Source of the DNA: JANXUC01 sp043782485
GTDB taxonomy: Bacteria; Acidobacteriota; Terriglobia; Terriglobales; Acidobacteriaceae
DNA: 64,000 bases
Assembly: GCA_043782485.1 (NCBI GenBank)
Contig: JAYWAL010000048.1
Coordinates: 1 to 64,000, forward strand
Direction of reading: 5' to 3'
Below are positions 34,523-43,574 of this stretch, piece by piece. The stretch's first letter is position 1, and each line of letters begins with the position of its first letter. The position numbers were made by a program, and so were the translations under genes. A model generated the notes under the pieces. That model saw only the letters and a program-made list of their open reading frames with translations. It ran no database searches and was not told the origin of the DNA.

Positions 34523-35254
34523 CTACTGCACTACCTGAGTTTCTTCTTCCTCGGTGGCACCGTGGCGGCGGAGGATTTGGGGCAGATTTTGCGAGAAAGC
34601 GGAGCGGGGAACGACCATGTCGCAGCCCGCTTCTTGCGCCTTGAGCTTAAGTTCGCCTTGGATGTGCGAAAGAAATCCCAGAATGCTGGTGCCCTTTTTT
34701 AGCTTGGTCTTCAGCCTGGGGATGGTCGTCAGCGGCTTGGCATTGGCATTGTTGAGGTCGAAGATGATAAGGGAAGGTTTTTCCTCACCATTTTCCTTGA
34801 TCCGTTCCAGCAACTCTTTTTCAGTCTTGACGAATTCGACCTTGACGTTCATCTTGCGGGCCGTTTCCTGAATTTTCGCGAGGAAAAACAGGTCTTCGAC
34901 AAAGGCGAATATCCGGGAGTTTGTATCTTCCAGGCTGCCAGTAGCTGGCTCGGGCGCTAACACCGGGTAAGCGCCGGAAAAACTGCGGCCACCATTGCCG
35001 TTGCCATTTTGGATGGCGCGATAGCTGTGGTCCATGGGCGCAGTGTAGATGCCGCCGGGGTTGTTCTGTCTTTGGTGGCGGTCCATACGCTGTTGCTGGC
35101 CGCGAGCCTGACCCTGGTTTCGTCCCTGGGTTTGGCTGGAGCCCGGATTCTGACCCTGCTGAGTTTGCCCTGACTGCTGACTTCCGGAATGGCGGCGGCC
35201 GCGACGGCGCCTGCCCTTGCCGGGTGTGCCGGAAGAGTGGTTGCTTGGATTCAT
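34523..35254 (-). CDS. Receiver-like domain protein with a disordered RGR/Gln-rich N-terminus
   Basis: 243 aa. Residues ~1-70 are low complexity: GKGRRRRGRRHSG followed by Ser/Gln/Gly-rich sequence, typical of RNA-binding tails. Residues ~110-235 look like a CheY-type fold (FFLAKIQETARKMNVKVEFV, SLIIFDLNNANAKPL, ILGFLSHIQGELKLKAQEAG, VVPRSAFSQNLPQIL). The phospho-acceptor Asp could be the Asp of IFDLN, but other receiver residues are not clear. May be a pseudo-receiver acting on RNA or ribosomes. A ~367-bp upstream gap (35255-35621) contains no gene and could be a long 5' leader. Confidence 0.65.
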   Translation of the reverse strand: MNPSNHSSGTPGKGRRRRGRRHSGSQQSGQTQQGQNPGSSQTQGRNQGQARGQQQRMDRHQRQNNPGGIYTAPMDHSYRAIQNGNGNGGRSFSGAYPVLAPEPATGSLEDTNSRIFAFVEDLFFLAKIQETARKMNVKVEFVKTEKELLERIKENGEEKPSLIIFDLNNANAKPLTTIPRLKTKLKKGTSILGFLSHIQGELKLKAQEAGCDMVVPRSAFSQNLPQILRRHGATEEEETQVVQ

Positions 35255-35621
35255 AGATGTCTCGGTTTACTCAATTGTGTAAGTGGCGAGCCGTTTTGCG
35301 GACTCGCTGGAGTTACCACGTACCCTGCCACACCGTGGGCCGGGCGGCGAAAACCGTCCTGACCGAAAAGTGCTTGCGATGCGGCTGAAAAGCCAGTTCT
35401 TGATTTGACTCGTTGCTTGTTGTGTTCTAAAAGTTCTCTGTTTCTAAGCAACCGGTCAAAACGACCTAGTCCAAAGCGCGTGCAGCTTGTGCGCGAAAGG
35501 GCCAGCACGGGAGCGTGGCCATCGGGAACAGTTTGATGTTACTCACAAGCGGGGATTCCGCGCAAGTGCCTTGAGTCACCAGGGACAAAAAACCTGTGTA
35601 AAACGCTCGCAGGGCGCGAAA

Positions 35622-36863
35622 TCAGGCCTGGCAAGCGTCTTTTGCCCAGGCGACGGCACGCCAATAGGCGGCGGAAACCGCCTCTTCGTCGAGTTTCATT
35701 TGCTGGACTAGCTCCTTCATGCGCGCCCAGTTTCCCGTTTCCTGCGCCAGCACCAGATCGAACGCGCCGGTCAGTGGGCTCGGTTCGCCAAGCAGTGCGG
35801 CCTTGATTTCCTGTGAGAGGGGAACGCGGTCCAGCAGCTCGCTGAGGGGAATTTCCAGAATCACATCCAGCAGCGACATGAGGCCGAGGAAGAACAGGTC
35901 TTCGCTACCGCCCTGAACGTGGGGAGCTAAACTCTCGCAAAAACGGGCGCGGGTAAGAGCATTGCGGATGAGTTCGGTGGAGGCAGCGGCCCCGGCATGG
36001 AGCGTGACCACCAAGGCCACCCATTTGCGAATCTGTTTTTCTCCCAGAACCATCAGGGCATGACGGACGGAACGGATTTCCGCTGTAAAAAAGAAGGCCG
36101 AGGAATTCAGGTAGCGGAGCAGCCGGTAGACCAAGGAAGCATCCGCTTTAATCTGTTTTTCGACTTCGTTCAGGTTGATCGCGGGCTTGGAAACCTCCCG
36201 CATCAGGGTCAAGGCGTGGAGCTGCAAGGGCGAGATTTCGCGAGTATGGAGAATGACAGGCTTCTGGAAAAAGTATCCCTGGAAGTAGTGAAATCCGAGC
36301 TCAAGGGCGAGTTTGTGGTCGTCGGGTGTTTCAATTTTTTCAGCGAGAAAGATCAAGCCCTCGCGGGAGTATTCCTTGATGATTTCGCGGCATTGCTCGG
36401 CGGTGGTTGCCATCCAGTCGACCTTAAGGATGTCGGCAAGCGGAACCATCACGCGTCTGGGGTCGTGGGCGGTGAAATCATCAAGGGCCAGTCGGTAGCC
36501 TGCGGTTTTGTGGCGAATGCAGGCTTCCATCACTTCCGGGTCGGGGGTAATGGTTTCCAGAATCTCCAGCACCACCCGCTCTTTCGGCAACAGGGTCATG
36601 TAGTCGTTCATCAGAGTTTCGCGCGTGCAGTTGAAGAAACCGATGGCGTGTTCGCAAAGCAGATCAAGGCCCATCAGGAGTGAACTATCCAGCGTGCTGC
36701 GGCACGCGGCGTCAGCATTAGTGCCCCCAAAAGAGTTTTCCCAGCTATCGCGGAACAGCAGTTCGTAGCCAAACAGGCGGCGCTGGCGATCAAAAATAGG
36801 CTGGCGAGCAACGAATCGCAAGCCTTGCGGATCGGGCGCGGGAGCAGCGGCGGCATGGGACAC
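35622..36863 (-). CDS. EAL-HDOD signalling protein (YuxH-like)
   Basis: 413 aa. N-terminal EAL-type domain with FGYELLFRD in place of the EAL motif, VLEILETITPD, ALDDFTAHDP, ILKVDWM, AEKIETPDD and FQGYFFQKP. Several catalytic-type acidic residues remain but the signature is degenerate, as in the YuxH group. C-terminal HDOD domain from ~200 (LQLHALTLMREVSKPAINL ... LVYRLLRYLNSSAFFF). Probably a c-di-GMP-related scaffold rather than an efficient phosphodiesterase. Located between intergenic gaps on both sides; no operon. Confidence 0.85.
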   Translation of the reverse strand: MSHAAAAPAPDPQGLRFVARQPIFDRQRRLFGYELLFRDSWENSFGGTNADAACRSTLDSSLLMGLDLLCEHAIGFFNCTRETLMNDYMTLLPKERVVLEILETITPDPEVMEACIRHKTAGYRLALDDFTAHDPRRVMVPLADILKVDWMATTAEQCREIIKEYSREGLIFLAEKIETPDDHKLALELGFHYFQGYFFQKPVILHTREISPLQLHALTLMREVSKPAINLNEVEKQIKADASLVYRLLRYLNSSAFFFTAEIRSVRHALMVLGEKQIRKWVALVVTLHAGAAASTELIRNALTRARFCESLAPHVQGGSEDLFFLGLMSLLDVILEIPLSELLDRVPLSQEIKAALLGEPSPLTGAFDLVLAQETGNWARMKELVQQMKLDEEAVSAAYWRAVAWAKDACQA

Positions 36864-37209
36864 GAAAACGACCTCTCAGGTTCCATCGGCCAAGTGGCAG
36901 AGCAACTGTAGCGAAATGGAGAAGCGTTCGAGTGCTCCATAGGCAGAGCCAATACCTTAGTGCTCCTGCGTTGGACCGTCATTTGCCCAGCTCATTTTCC
37001 GCTGGGGACGCAAATTTGAGATGGGCATCTCCACCGAAAAAGTTCGCATCCGATGGTAAAATCTAAGGAAACGATGGTTGGGTGCCCTGTGACTTTTGGC
37101 GCGCCCATCTTGTCTAACGCTGGTAGCAGAACGCCGACGGTTCAGGCTCCGTTACGGATTCCCTGGTTGCGGCAGAAACAAAAATCTCATCGTCCTGGAT
37201 AAATCATCA

Positions 37210-38274
37210 ATGAAACGTTTTGGCCTCAGTCTGTTTACCCTCGCCCTGTTGTGTTTAGCGGCAAATGCCGAGCAAATTACGCTGAAAAATGGTGACAAAA
37301 TCACCGGAGCCGTTGTGAAGTCGGACGGCAAGACGCTGGTGGTGAAGACGGACTACGCTGGCGAGCTGACCATTAGCTGGGATTCGATTCAAGACCTTTC
37401 ATCGGACAAGAAGTTGTTCGTGGCGACGTCGGATAAGAAAATCGTTTCCGGCACGGTAGCCACTAAAGATGGCAATCTGGTCGTAACCACGCCTTCGGGC
37501 GCGGTGGACGTGCCGAAAGCTTCCATTAGCTTAATTCGCTCGGAAGCGGAGCAGGCGGCCTATGAGGCGTCGCTGCATCCGTCGTTGGGCCACAACTGGG
37601 CTGGTGGAGTCAATTTGGGTTTTGCGCTTGCCAAGGGCAACAGTGAAACCAAGAACTTCGATTTGGGCCTGAACGCCGCGCGCGCTACCAACAATGACAA
37701 GATCACCTTGTACGCGAATTCGCTCTATTCCACCAGCGACCGGCCTACAAGCGGTCAAGTCATTGCCAAGACCTTCGGTGGCGGCGGACGCTACGACCGC
37801 AACCTGGCTCCGCGCTTATTTGCATTTGGAGCCGGAGATTTCCAGAGCGATGACCTCCAGCACCTCAACTTGCGCTCAATTTACACCGGCGGTCTGGGCT
37901 TCCACGCCATTAAGAACCCCGCCACACTCCTGGATTTTTTGGGAGGTGTGAACTACACCCGAGAAAAATTTGAGGGTGCCGTAATTCCCGGTGTCAAAAC
38001 CAATAGCTTCGTCGGCTTGTCCCTCGGGGACGACCTCAGCCACAAGATCGGCGCGGCTTCGCTCTTTACTCAGCGCTTCTTCTACTATCCCAACTTGAAC
38101 AACGGCGGCGGCTACCACACCGCTCTGGACTTGGGCTTCACCACCAAGCTGAGTTCCTGGCTAGGCTGGCAGATGGGCTTTAGTGACCGCTACACCAGCT
38201 ATCTCACCATCCCGACCAACAAGAAGAACGACGTCCTGTTCACAACCGGCCTCGCTCTTACGTTTAAGCACTAG
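37210..38274 (+). CDS. Outer-membrane DUF481 (YdiY-like) protein
   Basis: 354 aa from the ATG at 37210 (MKRFGLSLFTLALLCLAANA signal peptide); the earlier in-frame start at 37096 is rejected. After the signal an SH3-like segment (ITLKNGDKITGAVVKSDGKT, LTISWDSIQDL) precedes a DUF481 beta-barrel (WAGGVNLGFALAKGNSETKN ... LGWQMGFSDRYTSYLTIP). The family forms outer-membrane barrels of unknown role, in some bacteria salt-induced. The 345-bp gap upstream (36864-37209) shows no gene. A terminator follows. Confidence 0.85.
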   Translation: MKRFGLSLFTLALLCLAANAEQITLKNGDKITGAVVKSDGKTLVVKTDYAGELTISWDSIQDLSSDKKLFVATSDKKIVSGTVATKDGNLVVTTPSGAVDVPKASISLIRSEAEQAAYEASLHPSLGHNWAGGVNLGFALAKGNSETKNFDLGLNAARATNNDKITLYANSLYSTSDRPTSGQVIAKTFGGGGRYDRNLAPRLFAFGAGDFQSDDLQHLNLRSIYTGGLGFHAIKNPATLLDFLGGVNYTREKFEGAVIPGVKTNSFVGLSLGDDLSHKIGAASLFTQRFFYYPNLNNGGGYHTALDLGFTTKLSSWLGWQMGFSDRYTSYLTIPTNKKNDVLFTTGLALTFKH

Positions 38275-38286
38275 AGCTTTCGTAAG

Positions 38287-38323
38287 AAAAAGGCACCGGA
38301 GAAATCCGGCGCCCTTTCTTTTC
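38287..38323 (+). terminator. Rho-independent terminator of the DUF481 gene
   Basis: GGCACCGGA-GAAA-TCCGGCGCC (38292-38313, one mismatch) with an A-run before it and CTTTCTTTTC after it, 12 bp past the stop codon. Confidence 0.85.
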
Positions 38324-38341
38324 TCATCAGATTTTTGTCTC

Positions 38342-38363
38342 GCACGGGCGGGGACGCCCGTGC
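38342..38363. repeat. Palindromic repeat, GCACGGGCG family, copy 1
   Basis: Perfect 9-bp arms GCACGGGCG and CGCCCGTGC around a GGGA loop, flanked by CCTCC. Other copies lie at 50891, 56372 and 56450, with a degenerate one at 61696. All are intergenic, mostly just after genes; REP-like. Confidence 0.75.
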
Positions 38364-38389
38364 CTCCATTAAAATCGGGAGAGATACGC

Positions 38390-40021
38390 TTAGTTCTTTT
38401 TCCCGAACAACCCGCCCAGGGCATCCACTAGTCCGGGCTTTCCTTTTTGGCCTTTGGTTAGGTTTCCGGCCAGGTTGCCCAGCATCCCGCTGGCTACTCC
38501 ACCAGCGTCCGGGATAAACTTTGGGTCGCTGGCCGTGCCCTGAATCCGAAACGGCAGTCTGGCTCCCTTCCCTGCGCCGCCACCCATCAAACCGCCGAGC
38601 GCCCCGGACACACCGCTCGTGGAACTGAGCGCGGCAACCATCTTGAAATCCAGGTTGTTCTCGGCCGACATCGTTCCGCCGCCCGTCACTTCCCCAAGCG
38701 CCGGGATCACCAAATCCATGGCATCCGCGCGAATACCCTCTGGGGCGACGCGAACGTTGGTTGTGAGCTTTTGAATGGTAGTGTCCGGATTGGACTTGCC
38801 ACCTGTAAGACTATTCAGAACCGCCATTTTCGATCCGAGATCGAAGCCAGCGACCTTCGCGTTGAACAACCCCACCGTGCCGGTCGTGACCAGCCTGTTC
38901 GCCGGACCTTCCACAGTCAGGTTCGAACTGAGGCTTCCCTGTTGCAATGAGGAGCCTTTCGGCAGCGCAATCCCGAGCGCGGGCAGAAACGCCTGCAAAT
39001 CCTGCACCGGCATATTCTGGGCGCTGACCTTCATGTTCAGAACAGCCGACTCGCCGCGCAGATCGTAGGTCCCGGCCAGATGCGCCACCGCGCCGCCGAC
39101 TTTCACCGTGCCTTCGTTCAGTTTCCCAGCGCTGCGACGCAGGTCGTAATCCGAGTTAAAATCCACATCCACGGGAACGCCCGAAGGCGCGCCGCCCTTG
39201 CGGACCTGAAGCTTGTTCAGCTTGACGGTACCCTGGGAGTGAGCCGCTCCCCCTTTGGCGGAAATCGTTGTATCGAGATCCATCGACCCAGCCAATCCCG
39301 TGCTGGCATCGACGAAACCGGTACCGCCGAGATCCATTCCTTGAATGGCAATCTTGGCATCCACGGGACTCAGCGTGGCGTCTTTGCTATCCACCGGACC
39401 CGCTTTGCCAGCCATCTTCAGGCCACCGCCACCGGGAAGCTTTGCCGTCATCGAAAATGGAATCGACGAAGTCGCGGAAACGTCGAACGCTTCTAGCTGG
39501 ACATCCTCATAGGAATGCGTTTTGGCGGAGGTGGTGGAGCCAACTGTGATCCTTCCGTCCTTGAGCTCAAGCTTGGCGATGGAGAAATCTGTGCTCCCTG
39601 CTCCGGCGGGCTTTGGAGCTGACTTCGCATCCGAAGTGGCCAGCGTGGAAACATTCCATTGCCCTTCGGCATTTTTCACCAATGACACTTCCGGCTTCTC
39701 AATCGTGACGCCGGTAATGTGTAACGCCCGGGAAAAGATCAGCGGCTGCATTTCCACGCCAACCTTGAGCGACTTGGCCGTCAGGAACGGGGATTTGCTG
39801 AAAGCGGGGTCATCGGCGATGGAGAGATCGTCCGCCGACAAGGAGCCGGAAAACAGCGAGAGGCTCATGTTGCCGACCTTGACCGGGCGTCCGAGCGCGG
39901 TGCTGAGTTTTTCCTCGATCGTGGGGCGAAACTGGTTCGGGCTCAGAAAGAAAGGGATGGCGACCAGCGCAACCACCAGGATGCCTAGCGCAATCAAAAA
40001 ATAACGAAGCATTTTGTTCAT
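38390..40021 (-). CDS. AsmA-like membrane-anchored periplasmic protein
   Basis: 543 aa from the ATG at 40021-40019 (GGAGGG five bases upstream). One N-terminal membrane helix (YFLIALGILVVALVAIPFFL) followed by the AsmA N-terminal pattern (NQFRPTIEEKLSTALGRPVK, LSIADDPAFSKSPFLTAKSL) and a long beta-rich repeat region ending in a C-terminal AsmA domain. The tail is Gly/Lys-rich. AsmA/TamB-type proteins shape outer-membrane assembly or lipid transfer. Divergent from the PepSY gene. Confidence 0.85.
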   Translation of the reverse strand: MNKMLRYFLIALGILVVALVAIPFFLSPNQFRPTIEEKLSTALGRPVKVGNMSLSLFSGSLSADDLSIADDPAFSKSPFLTAKSLKVGVEMQPLIFSRALHITGVTIEKPEVSLVKNAEGQWNVSTLATSDAKSAPKPAGAGSTDFSIAKLELKDGRITVGSTTSAKTHSYEDVQLEAFDVSATSSIPFSMTAKLPGGGGLKMAGKAGPVDSKDATLSPVDAKIAIQGMDLGGTGFVDASTGLAGSMDLDTTISAKGGAAHSQGTVKLNKLQVRKGGAPSGVPVDVDFNSDYDLRRSAGKLNEGTVKVGGAVAHLAGTYDLRGESAVLNMKVSAQNMPVQDLQAFLPALGIALPKGSSLQQGSLSSNLTVEGPANRLVTTGTVGLFNAKVAGFDLGSKMAVLNSLTGGKSNPDTTIQKLTTNVRVAPEGIRADAMDLVIPALGEVTGGGTMSAENNLDFKMVAALSSTSGVSGALGGLMGGGAGKGARLPFRIQGTASDPKFIPDAGGVASGMLGNLAGNLTKGQKGKPGLVDALGGLFGKKN

Positions 40022-40153
40022 AAACCCTCCAGACACACGCCGAGCGGGAGCGGCCCGGTGGACGAAAAAAGCATAGCACGCAGGGGCGAAGGCGCATTCA
40101 GACAAACTTCAGCCGCGCCTTGTAGAGTGCTTGAAAGTACAGGAGTTACTGCC

Positions 40154-40519
40154 ATGAATTCGCACGCAAAAGGTTTTCGAAACGCCGCTCTGGTGCTATC
40201 ACTTCTCGCCGCCCCGGTAGTTTCTAAAGCGGAGAGCAAGAAAATCACGATCGACGAGGCCCGCACTGCAGCCCTGGCTGTGGAGAATGGCAAGATCAAA
40301 AGCGAAGAAATGGAGAAGGAAAAAGGGAAACAGATTTATTCCTTCGACATTGAAATGCCCAACGGTTTGCACGAAGTAAACATTGACGCCGTAACTGGCA
40401 AGGTAGTGGAAGACACCATCGAAAATGCCAAGGCCGAAGCCAAGGAAGCTGCGGAAGACGCAAAGCAGGCAGCCAGGAAAGCAAAGAAAAAGGCCGCGGC
40501 GGCAAGCAAACCGCAATGA
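40154..40519 (+). CDS. Exported PepSY-domain protein with lysine-rich tail
   Basis: 121 aa; ATG with AGGAG eight bases upstream. Signal peptide (AALVLSLLAAPVVSKAES), one PepSY domain (KITIDEARTAALAVENG ... YSFDIEMPNGLHEVNIDAVT), then a helical Ala/Lys/Glu tail (AKEAAEDAKQAARKAKKKAA). PepSY domains often inhibit peptidases or bind metals. Precedes the TolC-family gene by 60 bp. Confidence 0.8.
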   Translation: MNSHAKGFRNAALVLSLLAAPVVSKAESKKITIDEARTAALAVENGKIKSEEMEKEKGKQIYSFDIEMPNGLHEVNIDAVTGKVVEDTIENAKAEAKEAAEDAKQAARKAKKKAAAASKPQ

Positions 40520-40579
40520 CCGCGACCACGTCTTAAGCCTCAAGGGTTAAGCTGATTCCAGAGGTGCGCGACGATCTCC

Positions 40580-42025
40580 ATGAAGACGATTCCCATGAAT
40601 AAGTACCTAAGCTTACGCGTGGTAACCCTGACAGCTGGCCTACTCGGGACCGGCGTTTCATTCTTGGCACAAAATTCGCGGGCACAGGATTCGCAAAAGC
40701 CAATGGCGGCTGCGCCCTCCGCTCCGGCAACGGAAGTGATGGTTTATTCCGGGCCGATGTTGGCGTCTCCTTCCCAGAGTTCGGATCCATCCGCCCCCGC
40801 GCCCACGACCGTGACGTTCCAGGACGCGCTCAAACTCGCGCGCCAGAACAGCCCTGTCCTCCTTTCCGCCAAAACCGACTTTGGCCTGGCGCACGAAGAT
40901 AAGGTGCAAAGCCGTGCCGCGCTATTGCCGAACGTAAACTTCAACACGCAGGCCATTTACACCCAGCCGACTGGGAAAGACAGAACTTTACCGCGATTCA
41001 TCGCCGGAAACGGAGTGCACGAGTATGTCAGCCAGGGCAATGTGCACGAAGCGTTTTCGCTGGAAGGACTCGGCGGGTTCCGTCGCGCTCAGGCGGCGGA
41101 AGCCGTAGCCAGGGCTAGGGCCGAAATCGCCGCTCGCGGCTTGGTGCTGACCGTGGTGCAGACGTACTACGGATTCGTAGTCGCGCAGCGCAAGTACGCT
41201 ACCGCGCAAAAACTAGCCGCCGAGGGCGAACACTTCCTCAGCACCAGCCGCAAGCTGGAAAACGGCGGCGAAGTCGCGCATTCCGATGTGATCAAAGCGC
41301 AACTGCAATTCAACCAGCAATCGCGAGACCTGCGCGAAGCGCAACTTGCCATGGATCGCACGCGGCTGGACCTGGCGGTCTTAATTTTCAAGGATTTCAA
41401 TCAAAACTTTTCCACGGTCGACGACCTGCAATCGCCGGAGCCCCTTGCTTCGTTGGAAGAAGTCCGCGTTGCCGCCGCACACTGGAATCCGGATTTGCGC
41501 GCTGCCCTGGCGACTGTGGATGTAGCCAAGGGCGATATTTCCGCCGCCTGGGGCGCCCTGCTACCCAGCCTCAGCCTGGATTATTTCTATGGAATTGACG
41601 CCGCCCGATACGCAACCAGGACGGATGGTTTCAGCAACTTGGGAAACTCCAAGAGCGCGACTTTGCAATTCCCAATTTTCAGTTGGGGAGCGGGTGTCAG
41701 CAAGCTGAAACAGGCACATTTGCGGCGTACGCTGGCGCAATCGGAACTCAGTTTGGCGCAACGCCAACTGCTGGCCAACCTGCAAACTTTCTATGACGAA
41801 GCTCGCGCCGCGCGAGAGGAGCAGGAGTCGCTCCAGCAATCCGCGGAACTCGCGGCGGACAGCCTGCGCCTAACCACGCTCCGCTATCAGGCTGGCGAGG
41901 CCACCGTCCTGGAAGTGGTGGACGCGCAAAACACGTTGGCGCTTTCCCGCAACGCTTATGATGATGGTCAGGCGCGTTACCGAACGGCACTGGCAAATTT
42001 GCAAACCTTGACGGGAACCCTTTAG
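40580..42025 (+). CDS. TolC-family outer-membrane efflux protein
   Basis: 481 aa. N-terminal export signal, Ser/Pro/Ala linker, then two TolC/OEP repeats with long helices (TVTFQDALKLARQNSPVLLS ... VQTYYGFVVAQRKYATAQKL; second repeat ending LEVVDAQNTLALSRNAYDDG). Forms a trimeric channel across the outer membrane and periplasm. The adaptor gene follows 3 bp later, so the pair is co-expressed. Confidence 0.9.
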   Translation: MKTIPMNKYLSLRVVTLTAGLLGTGVSFLAQNSRAQDSQKPMAAAPSAPATEVMVYSGPMLASPSQSSDPSAPAPTTVTFQDALKLARQNSPVLLSAKTDFGLAHEDKVQSRAALLPNVNFNTQAIYTQPTGKDRTLPRFIAGNGVHEYVSQGNVHEAFSLEGLGGFRRAQAAEAVARARAEIAARGLVLTVVQTYYGFVVAQRKYATAQKLAAEGEHFLSTSRKLENGGEVAHSDVIKAQLQFNQQSRDLREAQLAMDRTRLDLAVLIFKDFNQNFSTVDDLQSPEPLASLEEVRVAAAHWNPDLRAALATVDVAKGDISAAWGALLPSLSLDYFYGIDAARYATRTDGFSNLGNSKSATLQFPIFSWGAGVSKLKQAHLRRTLAQSELSLAQRQLLANLQTFYDEARAAREEQESLQQSAELAADSLRLTTLRYQAGEATVLEVVDAQNTLALSRNAYDDGQARYRTALANLQTLTGTL

Positions 42026-42028
42026 GCT

Positions 42029-43315
42029 ATGACCGATTCCACTTACAAAACCCTTCCGCTGGCCCTCACGATCTCGCTCGCTCTGTCTTTCTCCGCCTGC
42101 TCCAAAGAAGAAAAGGAACCCGAGCCTGAGGTCAGCGTGCAGGTTGCCGCTGTGGAACAAACCACAATTCAACACACCGTGTCAGCCGAAGCCATCCTGT
42201 TCCCGCTGGAACAAGCCGCAATCACACCCAAGATCAGCGCCCCCGTCAAGCGGTTCTACGTCAAGCGCGGCAGCCGCGTGCAAGCCGGCCAACTGCTGGC
42301 AGTGCTGGAGAACCAAGACCTGGCCGCCGCGGCCGCCGATAACCACGGCTCCTACGAGCAAGCCCAAGCCACCTACCAGACCACCACCGGTTCCGGTCTG
42401 CCCGAAGAATTGCAAAAGGCCAAGGGCGACTTTGAGAGCGCCCAGAAATCCCTCGACGCCGAGGAAAAGCTCTACAAAAGCCGACAGAACTTATTCGAAC
42501 AAGGCGCGTTGCCACGCAAGGATTTGGACCAAGCCACGGTTTCCGTGACGCAGGCACGCAGCCAGTTCGAAGTCGCCAAACACCACTATGACTCACTCAC
42601 GGCCTTCGGGAACGAACAGGGAAAACGCGCCGCAGCCGGGCAGCTCGAGTCGGCCAAAGGCAAATACGCGGGTGCCGAAGCACTTCTGAGCTATTCGCAG
42701 ATTCACAGCCCCATCAGCGGCTGGATCACTGATCGACCCCTGTATCCAGGAGAAATGGCGGCCGCCGGAACCCCCCTGCTGACCGTAATGGATACGTCAC
42801 AAGTCATCGCTAAGGCCCACATCCCACAGAGTGAAGCCGCGCTGCTCAGCCCGGGCGCAAAGGCAACCATGGTCGTACCCGGCGTCGACAAGCCAGTCGA
42901 AGGCAAAATCACAGTCGTCAGTCCCGCTTTGGACCCGAACAGCACCACCGTCGAAGTCTGGGTGCAGGCAAAGAATCCCAAGCAGCTGCTGAAGCCCGGA
43001 ACCAGCGTACAGCTTTCCCTCGCTGCTAAGGCCCTTCCAAACGCTTTGGCGGTCCCCGCCGCCGCCGTCCAACCCGGCCCAGACGGCACCACCGTGGTCA
43101 TGCTGCTCGGGGACGATAGCCGCGCCCACCAAACCCCCGTCCATGTTGGCGTGAAGCAGGACGACGACATCCAAATTCTCGACGGCGTTAAGGCTGGAGA
43201 CAAAGTCATCCTTTCCGGCGCGTATGGCCTACCCGATAAAACTAAGGTGAAAGTGGAAGCAGCCAAGGCCAGCCCGGATAAAGAACCGGCCGGAAAAGAT
43301 CCCGACGACAAATAA
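42029..43315 (+). CDS. RND/ABC efflux periplasmic adaptor (HlyD/MFP family) lipoprotein
   Basis: 428 aa. Lipobox in LALSFSACSKEEKEPEPEV; biotinyl-lipoyl half motifs (ISAPVKRFYVKRGSRVQAGQ, YSQIHSPISGWITDRPLYPG), a ~110-residue helical hairpin rich in Ala/Gln/Lys, a beta-barrel domain and a membrane-proximal domain. Bridges an inner-membrane pump and the TolC protein encoded immediately upstream. No pump gene follows: the next gene is a secreted protein. The C-terminus is charged (AGKDPDDK). Confidence 0.9.
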   Translation: MTDSTYKTLPLALTISLALSFSACSKEEKEPEPEVSVQVAAVEQTTIQHTVSAEAILFPLEQAAITPKISAPVKRFYVKRGSRVQAGQLLAVLENQDLAAAAADNHGSYEQAQATYQTTTGSGLPEELQKAKGDFESAQKSLDAEEKLYKSRQNLFEQGALPRKDLDQATVSVTQARSQFEVAKHHYDSLTAFGNEQGKRAAAGQLESAKGKYAGAEALLSYSQIHSPISGWITDRPLYPGEMAAAGTPLLTVMDTSQVIAKAHIPQSEAALLSPGAKATMVVPGVDKPVEGKITVVSPALDPNSTTVEVWVQAKNPKQLLKPGTSVQLSLAAKALPNALAVPAAAVQPGPDGTTVVMLLGDDSRAHQTPVHVGVKQDDDIQILDGVKAGDKVILSGAYGLPDKTKVKVEAAKASPDKEPAGKDPDDK

Positions 43316-43334
43316 GTAGTAATGGGTTACTCCA

Positions 43335-43354
43335 ATCCGACCGCCCGGTCGGAT
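43335..43354. terminator. Palindrome after the efflux pair
   Basis: ATCCGACC-GCCC-GGTCGGAT, a perfect 8-bp stem 20 bp after the adaptor stop codon. There is no T-run, so termination is possible but not certain. Confidence 0.4.
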
Positions 43355-43574
43355 ATCCACAGCGAACTGCACATAACACTTGCCTCTGTTCTGTAGATGA
43401 ATTAAGCTCCGTCGCACTTGCAAAACCACGAAAGTCGCCGAAGCTCTCGCCCCGAATCGAGGTTGCGCTCGATTCCTCGCCTCTACGGCCCTTTCTCCTT
43501 CGTCAGTATTGGCCCCGCACGTTGCTTCGTTGTTGTGGATCCTAAATTCATCCGTCACTGTCAGGAGATCACCC

